Assembly: GCF_000003605.2 (NCBI RefSeq)
Contig: NW_003141813.1
Span: 7,137 to 38,808, forward strand
Source of the DNA: Saccoglossus kowalevskii
Taxonomy: Eukaryota > Hemichordata > Enteropneusta > Harrimaniidae
Direction: 5' to 3'
DNA: 31,672 nucleotides
Position numbers and translations under genes: made by a program. The notes under the pieces are model-generated. The model made no database searches. It was not told the origin of the DNA and saw only the letters and a list, made by a program, of their open reading frames with translations. Below are positions 12,501 to 24,500 of this stretch, piece by piece; position 1 is the stretch's first letter; every line of letters starts with the position of its first letter.

Positions 12501-15500
12501 ATTTCATAATTTTACCAACATTTTGATCAAGACATGTAGCAATTGTATCCAGAATTATCAAAGAAAACATTATAACCGCCCTGACGATATACCTACTACT
12601 CGCTCCTTAAAACTTAATCCCCCCACAGGTTCGGGGTACATTTATCTGTTAATCCCCACCATAGGTGTGAAAAGTTGCGTTGGGCTGGGCAGTGAACTAA
12701 TAATCACTGATAGCATAGTTCAGAGACAAATATACCAAAATTAGCATATCACTAAGTAATTTACAAGGGGGCGCTATTTTAGGAAAAGTGTTAATATTTT
12801 TGGAGCGAGGATACCGTCGGCGAATGCGTAATGATAAGAGAAATAGGTTCCATCAAAATTTCCCCGGGAAAAAATTATGCTGCTCAAAGGGATAATTGAA
12901 TGTTGTCTTTTTCTTTACAGTGCAAAGATGAAAACAAACACATTGATGAATCGCTTTATCCTCATACATACAACCCAAAAATGAGTCTGGTAAGTGATCT
13001 TGTAATTATATTATGAAAGCATCACTCTGATTGGTCAAGAAAGGGTCACATAGAGGGGAGTCATGAATAAATTATGCAAATTACCTATTCAGTCACTACT
13101 GATTGCATCCTTACAATTCCAGATTTACGTTTCAGTTGAACATGTGAATGTTTAAAACACCAAATTCTTTTTTGGGCACTATTAAAGGCCCTGTAGTTTT
13201 TTTTTCAACAAATTTTGTAAATTATGCCTATTTATTTTAAAACCCCAAAAAAACAAAATAGAAAAATATATGAAAATGGCAAAATGTTATAAATAAATAA
13301 AAAAATATGAAATGAAATGAAAAAATGAAGTTGTGATTCAGTGGTAACCAGTGTACTATATCTTATGAACGGGCGGGGGTCGTTGCACCACACATGCTCG
13401 ACATTTGTGTTGATAACTATTCTGATGAGAACCAAGTTTGAAAATTGACCTGGGCGCTGTCTGTACTAATTGCTGCCAGAGACTCATTCAATACCTTCCG
13501 ATCACCAATAAAAACACTTAACGTCTCAGTTTGTACTCGTTGATCTGTGCAACAGTCAAAGTCACCATCTTTGTTTATATGAGACCCATATATCTCGCGC
13601 ATGCATGGCGCCCTTCAACTCATAGTAGTTGCTAACATAGGAAGCAATGCATGAAACTAAGCTTTGTTTACATGTTTACTTTGATTTAACACAGTATTTA
13701 TCCTGTCATGTATTGTAGTCATGTAGTTACTTACTATATACCGATTGAATTGCACTTTTATATTTTACAGTCTGTAGTTAGCAAACAAAGAAGGTCTACC
13801 AGAGCCAGCATCAAAGCCGAGACCACATACTATAGTGACGATGACGACGATAACGCTGACGGCGGCAAGGAGGATTTACCACAAGGAGATACACTAGAAA
13901 TACAACAAGACTTCAAGAGACAATTTGATGAAATAATGACATCTGCATTGTGAGTATTTCTAATTCTGTAAATGCATTAAAGCGAGAGGGTCGTCTACGT
14001 ATGCGTGGGAATTAAGTCCTAAGCGACAATAACAACACAAGCTAAAAACACAAAGGTTCATGGGTAGACGCTTGTTTGTAAACAATGACATGCTATGGCC
14101 ATCTGACATGTACAGGTAATGACTTCCTCGCTTTAATTATTCACTGATTTTTATTTTGCTATTTTCACTGATAAGTAAAATCTGCTAAATTATATCTATG
14201 TGAACATGTAAAATAGCAATAGAACTCATTATTTTTCTGGAGGATTCGTGAACTTAAAACCCAGTGAATACATTCAGCAAATGTTAACATGCTTGCTGCT
14301 CTGCATCTAAACACCTTAATATGCTAATAATGTGTATAACTTTCTAATAGACCATTTTCCGTACACTGCGAGAATCACGCGTTATGCGTGAAATCGAACG
14401 TAAAAACAGGACAAACAAAGGTCATAGCGTCGTAGTCGCGTCAAACATCGCGTGGGATTCGACAAACACGAAAGTATTTCGGGGACATTTCCATGCTTAA
14501 TAATTTGCTGTCCACATTTGATGATAGGCAATTTTGATTAAGTAAGGGTATTCGGAAGCAATATTCCTCTGTCGAAGATCGGCCGGTCAATGTAAGCTAC
14601 GAAATAAAGAAATTCTAGTTCAAAATCAAATCGTTCGTTTTTTGCGGCAGACGTTTGACGCGCGTCTTTCATGCATCTCGCGAGATCTCGCAATTGTACG
14701 GAAAATCACCTATTGATCAGTGATTGAACAGCTAAACATGTTAACTTGCAGGACTACTAAAGGCACACGGCGAAAGAGTAGAAGACTTAATAGTGAGTAC
14801 ATGTATGAGTCTTATACTACTGTTGAGTATTTTATTTTCGCTGGAAAGGCTTTTTGGACGTTTTGTATGGAATTTATTTTCACCGATTTTTGATGAGTTA
14901 AATGTGAAATATAGAGAAAAAAAGTATATTCGCTGGATTTTATTTTCACGGAATCATCCCTTCAGCGAAAATAGTGAAAATAAATTCCAAGCGAAAATAA
15001 AGTATTCTACAGTATGTCTGAAATCAACTACTTGATGTGCTTGTCTGTCTAGATACAGCCACATGATACACCTTGATATTCCTTGCGTTGATATCCCACA
15101 AAGTCATATTACTGGTAGATTCTGTCATATTACATGAACATGTGACATATTTGCAGTGTGTGGCTGATGATTGAATGTAACTATTTAATATATTCACCAC
15201 TGTATCATTTAACAATATAATAATAATAATAATAGTTTATTATGCAACTGTAATCTGCTGTGGATACAGTAAGGTAATTATAGTGTAAATTAAAGCAACT
15301 AAAAATAACTACAAATTTAAAAGTTCTAATAACTACAAAAAATCAGAAAGTAATAAAAATACAGTAAATAAAATAAAGGTAAAGGTTCTCCTTACCCAGG
15401 GGTTTACACAGGCAATGCTTTGTATATGGTATTTTTAAGATATAGAGACAGAGCAATGTTATTTTCCATAATTTTTAAGAATATTATGTCTTTGTTCTTT

Positions 15501-18500
15501 TCACTGGAGGTAATTTCACAGTTTTTCAGGAGGATTTTTCTTTCATTTTCAAAATGTGAGCAGCTCAAAAGTAAATGCTCTGATAACTAAGCAATCATTG
15601 CTGTATATCATCCAGTCCAGGCTAAATTACTGTGGAATACTTTATTTTCGCTGGAATTAATTTTCGCTAAAAAGGCTTTTTGGGCGTTTTGTATGGAATT
15701 TATTTTCACTGATTTTTGATGAGTTTAATGTGAAATATAGGAAAAAAAGTATATTTGCTGGATTTTATTTTCACGGAATCATCCCTTCAGCGAAAATAGC
15801 GAAAATAAAGTATTCTACAGTAAATTGGATGATGGGTATCAGCTGTCTGTCTTTTCAAAACATAAAATATAAAAAAAAAAATTAATATTTTTTTTTTTTA
15901 TTTTTTTTTTTATTATTTACTAATATGAGACATATTTACACAGATTACTCAATTTACATAAAGTAAAAAACACAAATTGGAATTATTGATAACAATCATA
16001 CTCATTTTAGAAATTATACTTTTTATGAAAAGGCAATGCATGCTGATAACTAAACCTTTTCACCACTAGACTCTCTCGCCCACATTTTTCGGCACTTTTT
16101 TCTTTTAATTCTTCAATATTTCTGGAAATGAACCCTAATTTTGGAGCCAAACAGACAAAATTTGAGCCAATTTTCATTTTTTACTCAAAAAAATTTACTA
16201 TTTTTGTCCTAATCTTCTGAAGGAAAGTGCAGACTATAAACAGGACTATTTTGTGAATTTCTGATGAAAAGAGGTAACTGGTAGTGAAAAGGTTAAGGAA
16301 GTTAAGTTACGGCAGACTGTACTGTATGGTAATGCTAAATTATGTGTTTCTTCTACAGACAGTTCTAATAGCAATACTGGAACCACTACAGACCAAGATG
16401 AGGAAATATCCAGATCCAGTGCCAGTAGTAGAGAAGCAAGTAAAACTAGTAAGTCAAACAACACTAAATGTTGCCTTCTTGTAACGTACCTGGCTCTCTT
16501 GTCTTCAGTTAAGCGCCACCTTCAATTAGGCGCCAGTGCCACAAAAACATCGTATTTTACACCCCAATTAAGCGCCAGACAGAGTTGAAATTTTAGCACT
16601 TAATGATCATGAATTTGGTGCCGGCGGATGACTACCGGTTACCGATTAGTAGCGATAGGCCCTTACTGTTGCAAAAAATTTGGTTTTGTTTCTAACAAAT
16701 TTTGAGTTATCAGTCTATAATCTCTTGAAACATGTCTCTTTGGTCTACTGTAGAAGTAGAAATTATTCGAGTGATTTTTAATTTAGCGAATTTCGTAGTC
16801 CATACACACGAAATTAAAACGCGAACTACACAAAAATGTTCTGTTTCAAATGAGCTGTTATCACAGTAAACAGTGTTAAATTATTCTTTAAATGCTCAGT
16901 TTACTTCCCAAAAATAACTAATTTCTTGATTTGAAAAAAAAAAATCATGCCGTTTTCCCATCAAAATCAAAGCCAAAAGATCGCAAAAATCAGCAAATCT
17001 CTTCCGTGTTGCGTTCATATATTATTAAAATTAGCTATGGTAATTTGATCATGTTGGCATCATCCAGCAGATTGATTGGTTAATTAACGACTTGACCTAT
17101 CAGGTCAAAGAACAAGTTTCAGGTCAACTCCTACACAGGAAGCATGGCAGACATCGTATCGCATCAATCGTTTACATGCGACCGGAATCATTCGCTTACG
17201 ATGAAATTAAGTTGAATTTTACTTGCATTTTATTTTTTGTACGTTATTATATTTGCTACTGAGTAATAATCGTAACTGTGGAATGCAGCATGACCGGATT
17301 TTGCTACCGTGATCATTTACTACTAAGCGATTCATTTGTGTTTGTTTTATTTTTCTGTTGATCGTACGACAAACTGTGAATGTTTTCTAAAGGATGATAA
17401 TTTTTGTATAACTTTCTAGACTGTCTGAAAACAAGTCATTTACTCAGTATTTAAGATTAAAGCTACAGTGACTATTAAGCGTCTGACTGTAATGTAAAAT
17501 ATTGCCAATAATATATCACCAGAATGGAGCAAGAACAATGGCTTGAAACAGTTACCGGTACTAGAACTTGAAGTTTTTGAAATAAGCGCCATTTGAAACT
17601 TTGTTCTTCTTGATATTGATTGATGTAAATGTTCCTGGAATCAGTGCTCGCAGAAGATCAGGGCTTTGTATCAGGATCATACATACTGGGTTACAGGTGT
17701 ACATGTATTTCATATTTAGTGGCTGTTTTGGATGAAGTCCAAAGTCAGGGATGATTAATTTACGTCCAAACCCATTTTTCAGACCTGCTTTGACCAATCA
17801 CATTCAAAATGAACACACCGACCATGTATGATATGGACTTTAATTTTTAACGTCTTGATCAAGAATTGCTAAATTCTGATACTTAAATGTGTCTGGGAAA
17901 GTGAAGTTTTTAAAACCAAGTAGTTAAAATGCATCATCACAATTTTGAAAATTTCGAAAATGATGCAGATACAACTACACAGTTTTGGAAATGTTGACTC
18001 ATCTGAATCTTCATTCTTATTTTTGCTAAAACTTCAATTACAATCTATAGTTTCCTTATTCTAGTATCATTATAAATAAAAAAGTTTAAAAGTACAAGCA
18101 TTTCATCACTTCCAAGGTTTTAAAATACACCAGATTGCATTTGTGGGTGCCTATGTGCCATATAAAAATACAATTGTGGTGTGGAATGTCAAACAAAATT
18201 TTAATATTGTTGTCATTGTGGTTTTGTTGCTAGGTTACCATGTCATTGCACCTGAGCATTCCCAGACATTGCATATAACGTGGGATGACCCTACAGGCAG
18301 GTAAGTAACAATATAGCGCCCTCAAATAAAAATATTTCTTGGACCAACATCAATTTACTGACTACTGTATTTGCTCTATTAGTTGCTCAGTCGCTTCACA
18401 TATAACTGAAGAGTTACTGTGGTCAAAATAAATGATATTGTAATGCTCCAGTCAATGTCAACCCCGACCCCTCTCACCTCGGGCGATGCGGGACAAATGT

Positions 18501-21500
18501 GGGGCATTAGACAGGGTTTACCGTCAAACCGTGCCCGTGGAGGGGGGAGGAATAGCCGTGTTTCGTGTCCCGTCATCGCTCGCATCGCTAGTACTCTGCT
18601 GATAGCAAGCATAGCGGACAGTGGCGATTTGTGGAAGAAATGTGGGGGTTTGTTTTGGGTGGGGATTTGTCTATCCATCTTGCCCCAGAAGATGGGGCAT
18701 TTCGCAAATTTTACAACAATAATTTCCAAATCCCCCACTAAACCCCGAGGTGGGGAGGGTGGGGGTTGACATTGACTGGAGCATAATGAATCAATAGACA
18801 AAAATACACCTCGCTTCTTCACTGGCGAAAAAAAAAAAAAAAAAACATTTTACCACTTAGTTTAGTAAGAAGACAAATTCTTGGCACCTGATTAACGAGA
18901 ATAAGCGATGAGGATTTGAATTCTAGTCAATGAAGCGGTGAGAATGCAATTGTCGAGAATTTTGCACACTCGCTAATAAAGTGGAGAGATTAACAATAAT
19001 TCTTGCTGAAGTGTGAGAAAGTGTCAGTTTCTTGCTGTAATTTTGTTTTTACTAATCAGCTTACAGTTATACCATTATAAAAGTTCAATGTTTCATCCAG
19101 TCATTTTTATAACTTAAGCTTTTCACCACTAGACCTTGTCACCCAAATTTGTCTGCACTTTTTCCTTATATTCTTCAATATTTCTGAAAAGGTGTCCTAA
19201 TTTTGGAGCCAGAAGACAAAATTTAAGTAAATTTTCAGTTTTTACTCAAAATTTGGCCAATTTTGTCCCAATTTTCTGAAGGATATTGCAGAATATAAAC
19301 AGGAATTTGTGATGTAAAGAGGGAACTGGTTTTGAAAAGGTTAAACTAATACAGGTAGATGATACCATAATATTATTGCATTTAGCCTTTCTGCAATTCT
19401 GAATCTTGGCCGTTTATGAATCAATTTTGTCTTTGTTAAAACTTAGTTCATACCTTTGTACGAGTCATTTTGTTGTTATATCACTTCTGTTTACAATCTC
19501 ATCATGAGAACTGCGTCGTTTCCTTTTTATTAGAGAGGAACGACAGAAAATAATGGAAAAATTACAAGGCGGGGTCGTGAATGCAGAACATGATGACAAC
19601 GAGGAAGATGTCGATGAAGAAGAGGAAGATCACCATGACGATAATCAAGAAGATAACAGTTTGGAAGAACCAACCACACCGGAGGCTCCACCAGTGAGAC
19701 TACTGCTTACAAAGCCGGCTGTTGCGCTAGCTCCAGAGGAACGTGTTTATAAACCACCAAGGATTTTACTGTCGTCGATGACGCAGCAAGAAAAGATACA
19801 ATATGGTGCTTTGATAGAAGAGTTAGGGGGTACTGTGAGCGAGACGCAGTACTATGATAGGACATGCACACACGTGGTTGTCGGTAAGTGCCAGAATACA
19901 AGCAATTTTCTTGAGATTACTTGTTAGTTCCCATTCACCTTTGTACGTCCATTTGTCAATCCGCATCTGTATCACAGACATGCCTGGGTCAATTTCATTC
20001 AAACTTCACGCACACATCACATGTTATATCATACATATGTGCATACATTTGTTTCATGTTCCAAGTTGAGATGACCGATTGGTGGCCATCTCGTAATTTT
20101 TGTTTCCAGATTTGAATTAAAATGATGATTTTTTCATGAATGTTGTTTCTGGAGCCATATTGTTGCTTTTGACATTTCGGTAAAAATAACTAAATTAGGT
20201 GTCCAGTTCTGTGGTAGTTTTTATTTTTACAACTTTAATATGGTATACCTTGACCAAAAATGTTCTGTTGCACTGAGTGCCTTTGGGATATCTTGAATAC
20301 AGTGTAACATCCACAAACACAAAACTATTTTTCGATTATTTCCATGCTAAATAACATGCTATACATATTTGATAATAGTCAATTTTGATGAAAAAAGCTA
20401 ATCTCAATGCCATATTCCTCACTGAAATGCATTTCAACGTTATTATAAAAAAGAGAAATACAAATTTTGTTTTTGTGACAGACATTTGATCCATCTTTTT
20501 TACATATAACATAAGTTCTCACAGTGAATGGAAAATCGCCTATCGTAAGATCACAGTAACACGAAGAACTGGTAATCTGGATCAGATGTTTTAATTGTAT
20601 ACTTGTATGTGTTTATTTCAGGCAGTCCCACTCGCAATGAGAAGTACTTGGCAGCATTAGCGTCTGGTAAATGGGTCTTACATAAATCATATCTAGAAGC
20701 GTGTAGACAGGCTGAACACTTCATTGACGTGAGTTTACAATTACTGTGACGAGGTGCAAGATATGAGTGTGGTATGCTAGATGTCATGTTAGAAAAGTTG
20801 TTGGTTACATCACCCCAGAGGTCTACTAAGATTCCCTTGGCTGATTATTCAGATACTCCCAGCCGTTTACTTACTACGCTGACTCTGTCACGTAATGATG
20901 AGACTTGTTGATTACCAATTATTATTATACATCTGTCACCCTAACGTCATAAGTTACAGCGTGCCGTAATTTTGCGGTATTTTATGGAGTATTTTCAGCC
21001 TACATTATTAGGAAATGTGAATTCCAAATATGAAACGATTACGTGCGTAAGCGTCCTCTAGTAATAAAAACTAACATGGCAGCCCCCAGGGTTTGACCGT
21101 GCTCCATACAAAGAAGTTCGCTGACTCTGTTCTAAAATTTATAGATTTCGGCATTCCCATGATGTATCCTTGGTAGGAAAAGATGTATAATAATAAGGTT
21201 ATTATGAACATACCTCAAAGTATGCACTCAAACAGTACGCTGTTGCATCGACCTCCGCTGCGCGTTGGTTGATACTGCTGCCGTACTGTCTTTGTGCATA
21301 CTTTGAGGGATGTTCATAATAACCTTATATTAATGGCAGAAATAAGATAAATAGTTAAAATACCTAGCTCGAAAAATTAGTTTTATTTTCATCAAACCTT
21401 CTTAAAAAATATATATGATAAATTCTGCATAGAAAATGGCTTTTTGTGTCCTAGGTCACGTGATTAACACAAACTTGCATAATTGGGTGCTTACACGATA

Positions 21501-24500
21501 CAACCTTCACACGAAAGCCATATCCAGTCAATAATAAATGAATGAAATGAACTGAAATAAATGCTATTCTATTGGTAGGAATACGAGCATGAGTGGGGCA
21601 ACGCTACTGACCTTAGTAACCGTAACCCACAGACTGTCAAGTTAGCGCTGGCAGCAACACGATGGAGACAAAGACTTGATGAAGACAGAGAGGTAAGATT
21701 TGTATTTTTGAATTCTCACTTGTCCATTGAAGACTGTATTCTTGTTATCTTTTCCATTGCATTGTTGAGATCTCAATTATATGTATGATGGTTATTGGAA
21801 GAGTCTGGTGGCTTTTGTTAAAATCGTTTGTATCATCGCTGATATAGGGCATGGTAGATGAGAGGAAAATGTCTATCATCATTGTCATCTTTTTTGACTC
21901 ATTTTGTTGTAAAAGTTTCTTTATGGTTACAATAACTTTATTAAAATAAAGTATTCCACAGTATTATTTTAACTAGTTGGTGTCTTGACCAAGTTGTTTT
22001 CAGTATTCAAGTTTAAACTTTTTATTAAACATATATGTATATATTTGTTTAATGATCTTCTATAAGATGACTGATAGTGCCAAAAATGATTCAAAGTTAA
22101 GCATTTCTGCTCTACTGGAAATGGATCTTCATTATACATGGATAAATTTTATTTAAACTTGATACATTGAAAATCATGAGACCTTGATTTACATCATTGT
22201 TTCAAAACGGCCGACCGGTGGCCGTTTTGCTTTTCAAAAATGCTGGTCTGGTGCTATACATACATGTGTCATGTTGTCGTTGTCGTCACTGAAAATAATA
22301 ATGACTAGTACATGTAATTGTATTTTTTCACTCTCTTTCTCTTTTAGGCCAGTGATGGCGGTGTTGTTGGAGCATTCAAAGGATGGAAAGTCTTACTGTG
22401 TGTAGATGCCAACAGGGAGGCTGGCTTTAAACGCTTACTAGAAGCTGGAGCTGCACAAGTATTATGTTCAAGGTAAAACACAGACATATAATCAGTTATG
22501 TCATCAGTGACCCAGATCAAGTACCAATAAAAACACTTACCCTATCACAGTGCCTGTTAACATTAGAAAATAACATGACCTTTCCTCACTTAGAAACAGC
22601 AAATCTTGAAGCAGATGGTGGGTTACCTCATCTGATTAAAATGCAAAGTAACTAGGATCTCCTTCTGATTTTAATTCTTGTTTCCAGATAGTCAAAACTG
22701 ATCCTAAGAGTCGGGTTGGGTCTGCTTGGCAACAGCCAGAAAGAGTGTTACAGCAAGTCTCAGAAGTATTTGGACAGCCAATTTTCAAACTCGGTAGTGA
22801 ATTGGCTAACTGCTTTGGTTTTGACTGAACAGTTGGCTTTCGAATCGCGCTGGCGCCGACTCGTGGTCGCGTTCACTCTAGGCGAGTCTATATTGCATTA
22901 GGGATCATAGTATGCTTTTTACGTAGCCGAAACAAAACGTTCCTTGGCTGGCGAAAATGATCCAAACGATTTGTTGGGGTAACATTAAACCAACCGCTAA
23001 TAAAATTCGACTTCATTCATTGTTATTGCATGGACAGTCCCTTGTATACGAACACCTCATTACACAAAGAAAATAGAACACTTCCCCTGGTATATTTGAA
23101 AGCAAAATCGCCATCCATGTAAAATATGACGACCGTCCCCTACTGTAATTTAGATTCACCCAGAGTGGGCGTGACCACAGGACGGTGCCAGTGAGATTCG
23201 AAAGCCGACCATTCAGTCAAAACCAAAGCCAATTCACTGGCGAGTTTGCAAATTGACTGCCCCAATACTTCTGAGACTTGCTGTAAAAAAAAAAAAATAA
23301 GTCAATATCCCTAAGTTAACTTTTGTGGCGGATACGTTGATATCGCAAAACTAGGCGTTGGGGTGTTCTTTTCGTCACATTAAACGAACTGATTAAACAT
23401 GCGGAATTGTTATTGAAACGGACATCGATTGCGTTGTGTTTTCTTGAGTTAAACAGACGTGAGGTATAATTCAAACTTGTTTATTTGTACTCAACATGAA
23501 CATCAATACGTTGTACAGCAAATACTTCTTGATATAAAATATAGATCGCTAAATAATAGCTTCATGAGGAGTTGACATCGTAGAGAGCATAGAAAGGAGG
23601 GTGTGCATAACGAGCATCAAGTTGCGAAGCTACCAAGAAGGAATTACAGCGATGGCCTGAATCGGACTTCTCACAACAGTGCTTTGCCTGGTTAATGTAG
23701 TTGTCAACGTTAGAGCGACATTTGTCTTGGTGACAGCTAATCAGAGAAGTGCCAAACACGTGTTTGTACTCTAGAATATATCATGCCAAAACGTTCCGAA
23801 AATAAAACAACGCTAATGATTGGCGCATACAAACGAAACGTAACACTGTCATTCCATATTAGGAGTGACACGTGACTACCACGAGGCAGAACTTTGGTGG
23901 GAATTTTGGGCGGTAAACAGACAAGTACCGCGAGAACGCAATAGGAAACAATGTAGCGAATGTTTGGATATAGCGTCACGGTTGCTACAGAAACCGATCT
24001 AGTCTCTCAGGGCTCAACTCGTGGTTATCAAAACAATGTCTGGAATTACAACCTAACTTAGAGAACATCATAAAGAAAGTGAAATTTTTTCATGTTAGAT
24101 AACTGCGCGCGACAACTTCAGGCACCATTCACAAAATAGTTCCATTAACATTCTGCTCTTTTTCACATAAAATTTGATTATTTCAAATTATTTGACCTAA
24201 AACTAAAAGCAATGTCACATTTTTTTTTTTTGGTCCAAAATTAAGATTGAATTTAGCGAAGATCTAAAGCAAATTTACATTTGACCACTAATAGCCTGCT
24301 ATCACTTGCATAATAACCCATCCCAAATTAATATCCAAATTAGTATCTGACTGGCCTCTGATGCTATAACAAAACAATACTTCTATCTTGTATGCTGATT
24401 GAACAGCTTAATTACTTGTGGCCGACTGGTGGCCGACTGGTGGCCGACTGGTGGCCATTTTGTTTCTTGGTTTCACACATCTGGGGTCATTTCTCAAGTA

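Noticed and set aside
18379-18822. Open frames of 147 (minus) and 116 (plus) codons
   Set aside because: Both cover the same GC-rich inverted-repeat element, so the open frames are a by-product of its arms.
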